Of a stretch of DNA of 64,000 bases, positions 16,633-26,533 are shown piece after piece. The stretch covers positions 2,170,001-2,234,000 of the forward strand of contig NZ_JBHTIT010000001.1 of assembly GCF_042677145.1 (NCBI RefSeq), in the 5' to 3' direction. Each line of letters starts with the position of its first letter. Within the stretch, counting starts at the first letter, position 1. Source of the DNA: Perlucidibaca wandonensis. GTDB lineage: Bacteria > Pseudomonadota > Gammaproteobacteria > Pseudomonadales > Moraxellaceae. The notes below the pieces were generated by a model. The model was not told where the DNA came from, searched no databases, and saw nothing but the letters and a program-made list of their open reading frames with translations. A program made the translations under genes and the position numbers.

Positions 16633-17957
16633 TGCTTTCCTCTGTCGGTCCGGTAAATCGAATTGCACGCTCGGCTGAAACTCACCCGCTAACCTGGCGT
16701 TTGCGTGATGATGGCCAAGCCGTTTGGCTAGATGAATACGAGTCAAAAGACGGCTATAGCGCGATGAAAAAAGCGCTTAAAACCTTGGCGCCTGGCGAAA
16801 TCGCTAGCCAAGTGAAAGATGCCGGCCTTAAAGGTCGCGGCGGTGCAGGCTTTCCCACTGGCGTGAAATGGGGCCTGATGCCGCCCAGCGATGGTGTGAC
16901 GCCACGCTACCTGCTCTGCAACGCTGATGAGATGGAGCCAAACACCTGGAAAGATCGCCTGTTGATGGAGCAAATGCCGCATTTGCTCATCGAAGGCATG
17001 ATCATCAGTGCTCGCGCCCTAGAAGCGCAGACTGGCTATATCTTTCTTCGTGGCGAATACGTCGATGCTGCCCGCAACCTAAATCGCGCGCTCGATGAAG
17101 CCCGTGCCAAAGGCTATATCGGTCAAAACATTCTCGGCACTGGCGTTAACTTTGAGCTGTATGTGCACACCGGTGCTGGCCGCTATATCTGCGGCGAAGA
17201 AACTGCGCTGATCAACTCGCTCGAAGGTCGTCGTGCCAACCCGCGCTCGAAGCCGCCATTTCCAGCAGCGGTCGGTGTTTGGGGTAAGCCAACCTGCGTT
17301 AATAACGTCGAAACCTTGTCCAACGTGCCTGCCATCATTGGCAATGGTGTGACCTGGTTCACTGGTATTGCGCGCCCTGGTAGCGAAGATCACGGCACAA
17401 AAATGATGGGCTTCTCTGGCAAAGTGAAGAACCCAGGTGTGTGGGAGTTGCCTTTTGGCATCACCGCGCAAGAGCTGTTTGAAGATTATGCCGGTGGCAT
17501 GCGCGATGGTTATACGCTGAAAGCTTGGCAGCCCGGCGGCGCGGGCACAGGCTTCTTATTGCCCGAGCATTTATCGGCGCAAATGTATGCTGGCGGTATC
17601 GGTAAAGTTGGCACGCGTATGGGCACAGGCCTGGCCTTGGCCGTCGATCACACCGTCAATATGGTGTCGTTGCTGCGCAATATGGAAGAGTTTTTTGCGC
17701 GCGAATCATGCGGTTGGTGCACACCTTGCCGCGATGGCCTGCCCTGGAGCGTGAAGCTACTGCGCGCACTAGAGCGTGGCGAAGGCAAAGACACTGATAT
17801 CGAAACTTTGCTGCAATTAGTCGGCTTCTTAGGCCCAGGTAAAACCTTCTGTGCGCATGCGCCCGGTGCGGTCGAGCCCTTGGGCAGTGCCATTAAATAT
17901 TTCCGCGATGAGTTTGTGGCTGGTGTGGCTATGCCCGCTGCTGCGACTCCCGCGTAA
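16629..17957 (+). CDS. nuoF: NADH-quinone oxidoreductase subunit F
   Basis: NADH-binding subunit (442 aa) with FMN and [4Fe-4S] cluster N3. GRGGAGFPTG at 69-78 binds NADH; NADEMEPNTWKDR and YICGEETALINSLEG line the FMN site; the cluster ligands are in ESCGWCTPCRDG and a later cysteine in TFCAHAPGA. Start in a 4-base overlap with nuoE. An ATGATG leaves two possible starts one codon apart. Confidence 0.97.
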   Translation: MMLSSVGPVNRIARSAETHPLTWRLRDDGQAVWLDEYESKDGYSAMKKALKTLAPGEIASQVKDAGLKGRGGAGFPTGVKWGLMPPSDGVTPRYLLCNADEMEPNTWKDRLLMEQMPHLLIEGMIISARALEAQTGYIFLRGEYVDAARNLNRALDEARAKGYIGQNILGTGVNFELYVHTGAGRYICGEETALINSLEGRRANPRSKPPFPAAVGVWGKPTCVNNVETLSNVPAIIGNGVTWFTGIARPGSEDHGTKMMGFSGKVKNPGVWELPFGITAQELFEDYAGGMRDGYTLKAWQPGGAGTGFLLPEHLSAQMYAGGIGKVGTRMGTGLALAVDHTVNMVSLLRNMEEFFARESCGWCTPCRDGLPWSVKLLRALERGEGKDTDIETLLQLVGFLGPGKTFCAHAPGAVEPLGSAIKYFRDEFVAGVAMPAAATPA

Positions 17958-17984
17958 TCACCTTAGTTTAAAGACGGTCCCGAC

Positions 17985-20705
17985 ATGGCAACCATCCACG
18001 TAGACGGCAAATCATACGAAGTAGACGGCGGCGACAACCTGCTGCGCGCCTGTTTGTCGCTAGGTCTTGATATCCCCTATTTCTGCTGGCATCCAGCCTT
18101 AGGCTCGGTGGGCGCTTGCCGCCAGTGCGCGGTCAAGCAATACGCCAATGCTGACGACACCCGCGGCCGTTTGGTGATGTCGTGCATGACGCCATCCACC
18201 GACAACACCTATATCTCCATTGAAGACACTGAAGCTAAGCAGTTCCGCGCTTCGGTGGTGGAATGGCTGATGATCAACCACCCGCACGACTGCCCAGTTT
18301 GTGAGGAAGGTGGCCATTGCCATTTGCAAGATATGACGGTGATGACTGGCCACAATACGCGCCGTTATCGCTTCCAAAAACGCACGCACCAAAACCAAGA
18401 TTTGGGCCCGTTCATCAATCATGAGATGAACCGCTGCATCGCTTGCTATCGCTGCGTGCGCTATTACAACGATTACGCCGGCGGCACCGACTTGGGTGTT
18501 TTCGGCGCGAATGACAACGTCTATTTCGGCCGTGTTGAAGATGGCACGTTGGAAAGTGAGTTCTCTGGCAACCTCACCGAAGTCTGCCCGACCGGCGTAT
18601 TCACCGACAAAACCCACAGCGAACGCTATAACCGTAAATGGGATATGCAGTTCGCGCCGAGCATCTGCCAAGGTTGCGCTGCTGGCTGCAATATCAGCCC
18701 AGGCGAGCGTTATGGCGAGTTACGTCGCATCGAAAACCGCTTCAATGGCTCGGTGAATCAATATTTCCTGTGCGACCGCGGTCGCTTTGGCTATGGCTTT
18801 GTTAATCGCGAAGATCGTCCACGCCAGCCCATGCAAAAAGTGGCTGGTGAGTTCGAGAAGCGCGGCTTAGATGCAGCGCTCGATGGCATCGCAGCTAGCT
18901 TGAAATCGGCGAAACGCGTCATTGGTATCGGCTCGCCACGCGCCAGCCTTGAGGCTAACCACGCGCTCATCGAGTTAGTTGGTGCCGATAATTTCTATTC
19001 CGGGGTGAATGCGACTGAGCAGGCGCTGAATATTTTAGTGCTGGGCTTGTTGCAGCAACATGCCGACCGCGTGCCGAGCTTGCGCGAGATCGAAACAAAA
19101 GATGCGATATTTGTGCTCGGTGAAGACTTGACGCAAACCTCACCGCGCGTGGCCTTAGGCCTTCGCCAATCAGTAAAAAATAAACCTGTCGCGATGACTG
19201 CCGAGAAGAAAGTGCAGTCATGGAACGCACTTGGTGTGCGCGATATTGGCCAGCGTGAGTTGTCGCCGCTGTATATCGCCAGTGTTGAAGCGAGTCGTTT
19301 AGATGATGTCGCTGCAGCCACACACCACGCCACGCCAGAAGATATTGCGCGCCTAGGCTTCGCCGTTGCTCATGCCATTGATGCCAATGCGCCAGCAGTA
19401 GCTGATCTTGATAGCGTTACTGCCGGCCTAGCGCAGCGTATCGCCGATGACTTAATGGCAGCGAATGCGCCATTGGTGGTGTCAGGTACTGGCGCTCAGC
19501 ATGCGGGCGTAATTCAAGCCGCGGCCAACATCACGAAAGCATTGGTGCAGCAGGGAAAATCTGCTGGCCTGAGCTTGGTGGTGCGCGAAGTTAATAGCTT
19601 GGGCACTACGCTGTTAGGCGGTCAATCCTTAGATGCCGCGCTCGACGCCTTAAATAGCGGCGATGCCGATGCGGTAATCGTCCTGGAAAATGATCTGCAT
19701 CTGCGCGCAAGTGCTGCTCGTGTTGATGCGGCATTGGCGAAAGCCACCGTTGTTGCCATTGATCATCAGCACAATGCCACAGTGGCCGCGGCTGACTGGG
19801 TGTTATCGACGGCCAGCTTTGTTGAAGGCGATGGCACTGTGGTCAACCAAGAAGGCCGCGCTCAGCGCTTCTTCCAAGTTTTCGACCCATCTTATTACGA
19901 CGATGGCGTGCTAGTGAAAGAGTCATGGCGCTGGCTGCATGCCCTGCGCAGCACGCTCATTGGTCAAGAAGTGCGCTGGACTCAGCTCGATGAAGCTACC
20001 GGCGCTACAGCCGCACATCATCCAGCATTGGCGGCGATTGTGGATGCCGGCCCAGCCGCCGACTTCCGCATCAAAGGCCTGAAAATTGCCCGTGAACCAC
20101 GTCGTTACTCTGGCCGTACCGCCATGCGCGCAAATATTTCCGTGCATGAGCCGCGTGCCTCGCAAGACATCGACACTGCCTTGGCGTTTTCTATGGAAGG
20201 CTATAGCGGCCCCAATGAAAACTCGCGATTAGTGCCATTTGCTGCCGCGCCGGGCTGGAACTCGCCGCAAGCGTGGAGCAAATTCCAAGACGAAGTCGGT
20301 GGTCATTTACGCGGTGGCGACGAAGGCACGCGCTTATTCAGCGGTGATCACGACACAGCCTATTTCACCGACATTCCTGCTGCCTTTAGCGCTATCGATG
20401 GCCAGCTGCGCATTGTTGCTCGCCACCATTTATTCGGTAGCGATGAGCTTAGCGCTCGCGCCGCTGTCGTGGCACCACGCATTGCCGAAGCCTTCGCCGC
20501 CTTGTCATCAGCCACCGCCGCTAGCTTGCAAATTAGCGCTGGCGACACACTGGCATTGAGCATAGATGGTGAGGCTTTAACCCTGCCTGTGCAGATCAGC
20601 GAAAGCCTCGCCGATGGCGTGGTTAGCCTGCCGCAAGGCTATGAAGAATGCGCAGTGGCATCACAGGCGAGCTGGGCGACGAGCTCTGTTGGAGGTCAAG
20701 CCTAA
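17985..20705 (+). CDS. nuoG: NADH-quinone oxidoreductase subunit G
   Basis: Largest subunit of complex I (906 aa, E. coli 908). N-terminal ferredoxin-like domain with [2Fe-2S] ligands in CWHPALGSVGACRQC, then the Cys/His motif CPVCEEGGHCHLQ, the [4Fe-4S] motif CIACYRCVRY, and CQGCAAGCN with a distant C (FLCDRGRFGYG), i.e. the extra cluster N7 of the enterobacterial/pseudomonad type. The C-terminal two thirds is a degenerate molybdopterin-oxidoreductase domain rich in alanine. It lies 27 bases after nuoF and overlaps nuoH by one base. Confidence 0.97.
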   Translation: MATIHVDGKSYEVDGGDNLLRACLSLGLDIPYFCWHPALGSVGACRQCAVKQYANADDTRGRLVMSCMTPSTDNTYISIEDTEAKQFRASVVEWLMINHPHDCPVCEEGGHCHLQDMTVMTGHNTRRYRFQKRTHQNQDLGPFINHEMNRCIACYRCVRYYNDYAGGTDLGVFGANDNVYFGRVEDGTLESEFSGNLTEVCPTGVFTDKTHSERYNRKWDMQFAPSICQGCAAGCNISPGERYGELRRIENRFNGSVNQYFLCDRGRFGYGFVNREDRPRQPMQKVAGEFEKRGLDAALDGIAASLKSAKRVIGIGSPRASLEANHALIELVGADNFYSGVNATEQALNILVLGLLQQHADRVPSLREIETKDAIFVLGEDLTQTSPRVALGLRQSVKNKPVAMTAEKKVQSWNALGVRDIGQRELSPLYIASVEASRLDDVAAATHHATPEDIARLGFAVAHAIDANAPAVADLDSVTAGLAQRIADDLMAANAPLVVSGTGAQHAGVIQAAANITKALVQQGKSAGLSLVVREVNSLGTTLLGGQSLDAALDALNSGDADAVIVLENDLHLRASAARVDAALAKATVVAIDHQHNATVAAADWVLSTASFVEGDGTVVNQEGRAQRFFQVFDPSYYDDGVLVKESWRWLHALRSTLIGQEVRWTQLDEATGATAAHHPALAAIVDAGPAADFRIKGLKIAREPRRYSGRTAMRANISVHEPRASQDIDTALAFSMEGYSGPNENSRLVPFAAAPGWNSPQAWSKFQDEVGGHLRGGDEGTRLFSGDHDTAYFTDIPAAFSAIDGQLRIVARHHLFGSDELSARAAVVAPRIAEAFAALSSATAASLQISAGDTLALSIDGEALTLPVQISESLADGVVSLPQGYEECAVASQASWATSSVGGQA

Positions 20706-21709
20706 TGAATACGGACTGGCTAACTCCTGACCTCATTATTATCGCCACGCAAATGGCGAAAGCGGTGGTCATTCTGCTTGCCGTGGTGTTGTCGGGGGCA
20801 TTTTTGAGTTTCGTTGAGCGGCGCTTATTGGCGCTATGGCAAGATCGTCATGGCCCCAACCGCGTTGGCCCATTCGGCTTGCTGCAACTCGCTGCCGACA
20901 TGCTGAAGATGTTTTTCAAGGAAGATTGGACGCCACCATTTGCCGATAAATTGATCTTCTGGCTAGCCCCAGCAATCGCGCTGTCGTCTTTGCTTATGGT
21001 CATGGCCGTAATACCAATCACGCCCGACTGGGTGGTGATCGACATGAATGTCGGCTTGCTGTTTTTCTTAGCGATGGCTGGCCTTGCAGTCTATGCCGTG
21101 CTCTTTGCCGGCTGGGCCAGTAATAACAAATACGCCTTGCTTGGCGCCATGCGAGCTTCGGCGCAAACCTTGTCCTATGAAGTGTTTATGGGCATCGCCT
21201 TGATGGGCGTAGTCGCACAAGCCGGCTCCTTCAGCCTGCGCGATATCGTCTTGGCGCAAGAAGGCATGTGGTACATCGTGCCGCAATTCTTCGGTTTCTG
21301 TACCTTCTTGGTCGCCGGCATTGCCGTTACCCACCGCCACCCCTTCGACCAACCTGAAGCTGAGCAAGAGCTCGCCGATGGCTATCACGTCGAATATTCT
21401 GGCCTGAAATGGGGCATGTTCTTTGTCGGCGAATACGTCGGCGTTGTCGTCGTGTCGGCGCTGTTGGCAACCCTATTCTTGGGTGGCTGGATGCCATTGC
21501 CAATTCCCTATCTCGACGGCATCCCACCATTCTTCTGGTTCGCCGCGAAAACCGGCTTCTTCATCATGTTTTTTGTGCTCATTCGCGGTGCCTTAATGCG
21601 CCCACGTTATGACCGCGTGATGACGTTCGGCTGGCTGGTGTGCTTGCCGTTGACGCTAATTAACTTGCTGGTGACCGCTGCGGTCATCCTGCTCAATACG
21701 CCGCAGTGA
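20705..21709 (+). CDS. nuoH: NADH-quinone oxidoreductase subunit H
   Basis: Membrane subunit (334 aa, about 8-9 helices) forming the quinone chamber at the junction with the peripheral arm. Signatures: ERRLLALWQDRHGPNRVGPFGLLQ, MRASAQTLSYE and FDQPEAEQELADGYHVEYSG. I use the ATG at 20705, which overlaps nuoG's TAA, rather than an upstream ATG within nuoG; it follows TTGGAGG at the correct distance. Confidence 0.97.
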   Translation: MNTDWLTPDLIIIATQMAKAVVILLAVVLSGAFLSFVERRLLALWQDRHGPNRVGPFGLLQLAADMLKMFFKEDWTPPFADKLIFWLAPAIALSSLLMVMAVIPITPDWVVIDMNVGLLFFLAMAGLAVYAVLFAGWASNNKYALLGAMRASAQTLSYEVFMGIALMGVVAQAGSFSLRDIVLAQEGMWYIVPQFFGFCTFLVAGIAVTHRHPFDQPEAEQELADGYHVEYSGLKWGMFFVGEYVGVVVVSALLATLFLGGWMPLPIPYLDGIPPFFWFAAKTGFFIMFFVLIRGALMRPRYDRVMTFGWLVCLPLTLINLLVTAAVILLNTPQ

Positions 21710-21719
21710 GGTCTCGATC

Positions 21720-22262
21720 ATGACGCTTAAAGGTATTTTGGCCGGCATCTACACGCAGCTGCGCAGCATCGTTATGGTGTTTATGCACGCTTTCCGCAAG
21801 CGCGACACCTTGATGTATCCGGAAGTGCCCATTTATGTGCCGCCGCGCTACCGTGGCCGCATCGTATTGACCCGCGATCCCGATGGTGAAGAACGCTGCG
21901 TGGCCTGTAACTTGTGCGCTGTCGCCTGCCCTGTTGGCTGCATCTCGCTACAAAAAGCTGAAACCGAAGACGGCCGTTGGTATCCCGAGTTTTTCCGCAT
22001 CAACTTCTCGCGCTGTATTTTCTGCGGTATGTGCGAAGAGGCCTGCCCAACCACGGCGATCCAGCTCACACCAGATTTCGAATTGGCTGAATTCAATCGT
22101 CAAGACTTGGTCTATGAGAAAGAAAACCTATTGATTTCAGGCCCTGGCAAAAACCCGGACTACAACTTTTACCGTGTTGCGGGCATGGCCATTGCTGGCA
22201 AACCCAAAGGCGATGCGCAAAACGAAGCCGCGCCAATTAGCGTCAAAGGCTTGATGCCTTAA
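21720..22262 (+). CDS. nuoI: NADH-quinone oxidoreductase subunit I
   Basis: 180-residue ferredoxin-like subunit holding two [4Fe-4S] clusters (N6a and N6b). Ligands are C60, C63, C66, C70 (CVACNLCAVACP) and C99, C102, C105, C109 (CIFCGMCEEACP). The N-terminal amphipathic region contacts the membrane. Located 10 bases after nuoH. Confidence 0.97.
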   Translation: MTLKGILAGIYTQLRSIVMVFMHAFRKRDTLMYPEVPIYVPPRYRGRIVLTRDPDGEERCVACNLCAVACPVGCISLQKAETEDGRWYPEFFRINFSRCIFCGMCEEACPTTAIQLTPDFELAEFNRQDLVYEKENLLISGPGKNPDYNFYRVAGMAIAGKPKGDAQNEAAPISVKGLMP

Positions 22263-22297
22263 ACGGCACTAGCGCCACCAACGAGAGAGAATCTAGC

Positions 22298-22795
22298 GTG
22301 GATATAATTTTTTATGTGGCAGCAGTAGTGGCGATTTTGGCCACGGTGCGCGTGATCAGTAACGCAAACCCAGTGCATGCGCTGCTCAATCTCATCGTCT
22401 CGCTGCTGGCTGTGGCGGTGATTTTCTTCACCTTGGGCGCACCGTTTGCCGGCATGTTGGAAGTCATTGTCTACGCCGGTGCCATCATGGTGCTGTTTGT
22501 GTTTGTGGTGATGATGCTCAACCTCGGCGATGCCACAGTGGCGCAAGAGCGTGCTTGGCTGAAGCCGAAAGTGTGGATTTTGCCGGCGATTTTGGCCTTG
22601 GCTTTATTTGCCGTATTGCTCTGGGCGCTGACCGGCATGGGCACACATGAGATTCCGTACACCGTGGTCGATGCCCGCGAAGTCGGCATCAGCTTGTTTG
22701 GCCCTTACTTGCTGGCGGTTGAGCTAGCGTCGTTTTTGCTATTGGCGGCATTGGTGGCGGCTTATCACCTTGGTCGCTCGGAGGATGCCTCGTGA
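22298..22795 (+). CDS. nuoJ: NADH-quinone oxidoreductase subunit J, GTG start
   Basis: Membrane subunit of 165 residues with five predicted helices; VRVISNANPVHALLNLIVSLLAVA and the EVIVYAGAIMVLFVFVVMMLN segment (with the conserved pi-bulge helix) identify it. It starts with GTG at 22298 after GAGAGAG. The end overlaps the nuoK start. Confidence 0.95.
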   Translation: MDIIFYVAAVVAILATVRVISNANPVHALLNLIVSLLAVAVIFFTLGAPFAGMLEVIVYAGAIMVLFVFVVMMLNLGDATVAQERAWLKPKVWILPAILALALFAVLLWALTGMGTHEIPYTVVDAREVGISLFGPYLLAVELASFLLLAALVAAYHLGRSEDAS

Positions 22796-23103
22796 TGTCT
22801 GGAGTGCCCATGGAGCATGGTTTGGCATTAGCCGCCGTGTTGTTTTGTTTAGGTGTGGTGGGCTTGCTGGTTCGCCGCAACATCCTCTTCATGCTGATGT
22901 CATTGGAAGTAATGATGAATGCCGCCGCACTAGCATTTGTCGTAGCCGGCGCACGTTGGGTTCAGCCCGATGGCCAAATCATGTTCATCATGATCATATC
23001 GCTCGCCGCCGCTGAGGCCGCGATTGCCTTGGCCATCGTGCTGCAATTAAATCGCCGCTTTAAAACCCTCGACATCGACTCAGCCAGCGAGATGCGCGGA
23101 TGA
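22795..23103 (+). CDS. nuoK: NADH-quinone oxidoreductase subunit K
   Basis: Membrane subunit, 102 residues, three helices. The proton-channel glutamates are visible in FMLMSLEVMMNAAALAFV and in the ISLAAAEAAIALAIVLQL helix, and the ending SASEMRG matches E. coli closely. GTG at 22792 is also possible; I use ATG 22795, which overlaps nuoJ's TGA and gives the family length. Confidence 0.95.
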   Translation: MSGVPMEHGLALAAVLFCLGVVGLLVRRNILFMLMSLEVMMNAAALAFVVAGARWVQPDGQIMFIMIISLAAAEAAIALAIVLQLNRRFKTLDIDSASEMRG

Positions 23104-24962
23104 ACGCTTTATTCCTCACCTTCCTGGCGCCACTGCTGGGTTTTTTGATTCTTGCCTGTGCGCGTGGCCGAATTAGCGAAAATGTAGCCGCCTTAATCGG
23201 TGTTGGTAGCATGGCGATTTCCGCCGCCTCCGCTGCCTATGTTGGCTATGACTTCTTGCAGCACACGCCAGAGGGCGGCGCCTACACGCAAGTGCTGTGG
23301 TCATGGATCGCTGTCGATGGTCTAGATGCAACATTCGCTCTGCGCCTCGATGGTTTGTCGCTGACCATGATGGGCGTCATCACCGGCGTCGGCTTCCTCA
23401 TTCACGTCTTCGCCTCGTGGTATATGCGCGGTGACGATGGCTATGAGCGCTTCTTCTCCTATATGAACTTATTCGTCGCCAGCATGTTGTTTTTGGTGCT
23501 GGGCGATAACTTCCTCTTCCTCTATATGGGTTGGGAAGGTGTGGGCTTGGCCTCGTACTTGCTCATCGGCTTCTATTACAAAGACCCTGCAAACGGCCTA
23601 GCCGCTCGCAAAGCCTTCATCGTGACGCGCGTTGGCGACACACTTATGGCCATTGGCCTAATGATTATTTTCCGTGAACTCGGCACGCTGAATATTCAAG
23701 AAGTTATGCGCCTAGCGCCGCAATACATTGGTGATGGCGACACCTGGATCACTTGGGCAACGTTACTGCTTTTAGGCGGCGCGGTTGGCAAATCGGCTCA
23801 GCTACCACTGCAAACTTGGTTGGCCGATGCTATGGCTGGCCCAACGCCAGTGTCGGCATTGATCCACGCCGCAACCATGGTGACTGCCGGTGTGTATTTG
23901 ATTGCGCGCTGTAATGAGCTGTTTTTATTAGCCCCCGATGTTTTGCTGCTAGTCGGCATCATCGGCGCAGTTACTCTCGTGTTGGCTGGCTTTGCCGCCT
24001 TGGTGCAAACCGATATCAAGCGCATCTTGGCCTATTCCACCATGAGCCAAATCGGCTATATGTTCCTCGCTCTAGGCGTCGGTGCTTGGTCGGCCGCGAT
24101 CTTCCACCTGATGATCCATGCCTTCTTCAAAGCACTGCTATTCCTCTCGGCCGGTGCTGTGATCATTGCCACGCATCACGAGCAAAACATTTTCAAGATG
24201 GGCGGTTTGCGCCACAAAATCCCCTTTGTTTATGTCTGCTTCTTGGTCGGCGGTGCCGCACTAGCCGCCTTGCCGCTGGTGACTTCGGGCTTCTATTCGA
24301 AAGATGAAATCCTGTTTGAAGTCTGGGCGGGCGGCCACAATATGCTGCTCAATGCCGGCTTGCTTGGTGCCTTCCTAACCTCGATCTACACCTTCCGCTT
24401 GATCTTCGTTGCCTTCCATGGCGATGAGGTTGGTCACGCTGAACCGATTAAGGGCGTGTCGTACTGGCTGCCATTGGCCGTGTTATTGGTGTTATCGACC
24501 GCTGTTGGCGCGCTAGTCGTGCAGCCATTGGGTGATGTCTTGCCAGCCATGCCTTCTGCCTTGATGGCAGTGGATATTGCCGAGGCAGGGCGTCATCACC
24601 TCGAATGGGTTTCCGGCAGCATTGCCGTCTTCGGCATTTTGCTCGCCGCTGTGCTCTATCACGGCGATCGCCGTTGGGTGAAAGCCATCAGCGAAAGCGC
24701 CATTGGTCGTTTCCTAACGCCACTCTGGTTTAGCGCTTGGGGCTTTGATTGGCTCTATGACCGCGTCTTTGTTCGCCCCTTTATGACCTTGGTGCGTTGG
24801 CTGAAAAATGACCCAGTAGATGCCGGCATGAATGTGGTGCCTTGGCTCAGCCAAGCCAGCAATCGCGTGCTCAGCCGCACTGAAAACGGCCAAATTCGCT
24901 GGTATGCCGCATCGTTTGCCCTCGGTGCCCTCGCCATTTTATCCGTGATGTTGTTGGTATAA
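23100..24962 (+). CDS. nuoL: NADH-quinone oxidoreductase subunit L
   Basis: Antiporter-like proton-pumping subunit at the distal end of the membrane arm (620 aa, E. coli 613). Contains WEGVGLASYLLIGFYY with the key glutamate, GKSAQLPLQTWLADAMAGPTPVSALIHAATMVTAG around 235-265, YSTMSQIGYM, and the long C-terminal lateral helix with a final anchor. Overlaps nuoK by ATGA. Confidence 0.97.
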   Translation: MNALFLTFLAPLLGFLILACARGRISENVAALIGVGSMAISAASAAYVGYDFLQHTPEGGAYTQVLWSWIAVDGLDATFALRLDGLSLTMMGVITGVGFLIHVFASWYMRGDDGYERFFSYMNLFVASMLFLVLGDNFLFLYMGWEGVGLASYLLIGFYYKDPANGLAARKAFIVTRVGDTLMAIGLMIIFRELGTLNIQEVMRLAPQYIGDGDTWITWATLLLLGGAVGKSAQLPLQTWLADAMAGPTPVSALIHAATMVTAGVYLIARCNELFLLAPDVLLLVGIIGAVTLVLAGFAALVQTDIKRILAYSTMSQIGYMFLALGVGAWSAAIFHLMIHAFFKALLFLSAGAVIIATHHEQNIFKMGGLRHKIPFVYVCFLVGGAALAALPLVTSGFYSKDEILFEVWAGGHNMLLNAGLLGAFLTSIYTFRLIFVAFHGDEVGHAEPIKGVSYWLPLAVLLVLSTAVGALVVQPLGDVLPAMPSALMAVDIAEAGRHHLEWVSGSIAVFGILLAAVLYHGDRRWVKAISESAIGRFLTPLWFSAWGFDWLYDRVFVRPFMTLVRWLKNDPVDAGMNVVPWLSQASNRVLSRTENGQIRWYAASFALGALAILSVMLLV

Positions 24963-24965
24963 GCC

Positions 24966-26528
24966 ATGACTGTATTTGCTCCCGAAATTTTACCGTGGCT
25001 GCTGCTGATTCCTTTTATTGGCGGTCTGTTAGCTTGGCAAACTGAACGCATTAGCGCCGCACTGCCGCGCTGGATTGCGCTTTTCACCATGCTCAGCTTC
25101 TTTATCATCACCTGCTTACTCTGGCTGCAAGGTGGCTATAGCGGTGGTGCTGTAATAGAGGCCATCGGCAATACGCCACAATGGCAGCTGGAGTTTCAGC
25201 GCGACTGGATTCCACGCTTCGGCATCAGCTTCCATCTAGCGCTCGATGGCTTGTCGCTGATTATGCTGCTGCTGACTGGCTTACTTGGCATGATGGCAGT
25301 GGTTTGCTCATGGAAAGAAATCGATAAGCATGTCGGCTTTTTCCACCTAAACTTATTGTGGAACTTGGGCGGCGTTGCTGGCGTATTTTTGGCTGTCGAC
25401 TTGTTCCTGTTCTTCTTCTTCTGGGAAATGATGTTGGTGCCGATGTACTTCCTGATCGCCCTTTGGGGTCATAAAGGAGCTACAGGCCGCAGCCGTATCA
25501 GCGCCGCCACCAAATTCTTCATCTATACCCAAGCCAGCGGCTTATTGCTGCTCATTGCCATCATCGGCTTGGTGTTGATTAGTGCGCAAACCACCGGCGT
25601 GCTCACCTTCGACTACGAAGATCTGCTGAACACCTCGATGGCGCCTGCGGTTGAAATGGTCTTGATGCTCGGCTTCTTCATCGCCTTCGCCGTAAAACTG
25701 CCCGTTGTGCCATTCCACTCCTGGTTGCCTGATGCTCACGCGCAAGCGCCAACGGCTGGCTCTGTCGATCTCGCTGGTGTGCTGCTAAAAACCGCCGGCT
25801 ATGGTCTGCTGCGATTCGGCGTGCCGCTATTTCCCAATGCCTCGCTAGAGTTTGCGCCTATTGCCATGTGGCTTGGCGTCTTCGGCATTTTCTATGGTGC
25901 CGTACTCGCCTGTGCGCAAACCGACATCAAGCGCCTGATTGCCTATACCAGCGTCTCGCATATGGGCTTTGTCTTGGTTGGTATCTACTCGGGCAATATG
26001 GTCGCGCTGCAAGGCGTAGTTGTACAAATGCTCGCGCATGGCCTTTCGGCTGGTGCCTTGTTCATCCTCTGCGGTGAGATTTATGAGCGCCTTCATACCC
26101 GTGATATTCGCGAAATGGGTGGGCTCTGGTCGCGACTGCGCTATTTACCACCGATTGCGCTGATTTTTACCGCAGCTTCGCTTGGCTTGCCCGGCCTCGG
26201 TAACTTTGTCGGCGAGATCATGGTTTTGCTCGGCGCCTTCCAGGCCAATCCAGCGGTGGCTGTACTCGCCTCGGGCGGCTTAATTTTGGCCGCCATTTAC
26301 GGTCTAATATTCATGCAGAAAGCCTTTTATGGCCCCGCAAAGTCAGCCGTACCATTGCCCGACTTGTCAGCGCGTGAGCTCAGCATTTTAGTGGTGCTGG
26401 CGGCATTGCTGATTGGCCTCGGTGTCTATCCACAGGCGGTGTTCGATACCAGTGTGGCGAGCATGCAATTCCTAAATTCCGTCTATAGCCAGTCAGTGTT
26501 GCCGACTGTGCCCACTGCAGGTTGGTAA
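24966..26528 (+). CDS. nuoM: NADH-quinone oxidoreductase subunit M
   Basis: Second antiporter-like subunit (520 aa, about 14 helices). FFWEMMLVPMYFLIALWG carries the pumping glutamate, KLPVVPFHSWLPDAHAQAPTAGSVDLAGVLLKTAGYG the broken-helix lysine region, and AYTSVSHMGFVLVG follows. Three bases after nuoL. Confidence 0.97.
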   Translation: MTVFAPEILPWLLLIPFIGGLLAWQTERISAALPRWIALFTMLSFFIITCLLWLQGGYSGGAVIEAIGNTPQWQLEFQRDWIPRFGISFHLALDGLSLIMLLLTGLLGMMAVVCSWKEIDKHVGFFHLNLLWNLGGVAGVFLAVDLFLFFFFWEMMLVPMYFLIALWGHKGATGRSRISAATKFFIYTQASGLLLLIAIIGLVLISAQTTGVLTFDYEDLLNTSMAPAVEMVLMLGFFIAFAVKLPVVPFHSWLPDAHAQAPTAGSVDLAGVLLKTAGYGLLRFGVPLFPNASLEFAPIAMWLGVFGIFYGAVLACAQTDIKRLIAYTSVSHMGFVLVGIYSGNMVALQGVVVQMLAHGLSAGALFILCGEIYERLHTRDIREMGGLWSRLRYLPPIALIFTAASLGLPGLGNFVGEIMVLLGAFQANPAVAVLASGGLILAAIYGLIFMQKAFYGPAKSAVPLPDLSARELSILVVLAALLIGLGVYPQAVFDTSVASMQFLNSVYSQSVLPTVPTAGW

Positions 26529-26533
26529 ACGCC

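Noticed and set aside
18099..18671. 190-codon open frame on the minus strand
   Set aside because: It lies wholly inside nuoG, which matches its family over the full length; long antisense frames are common in this codon-biased DNA.
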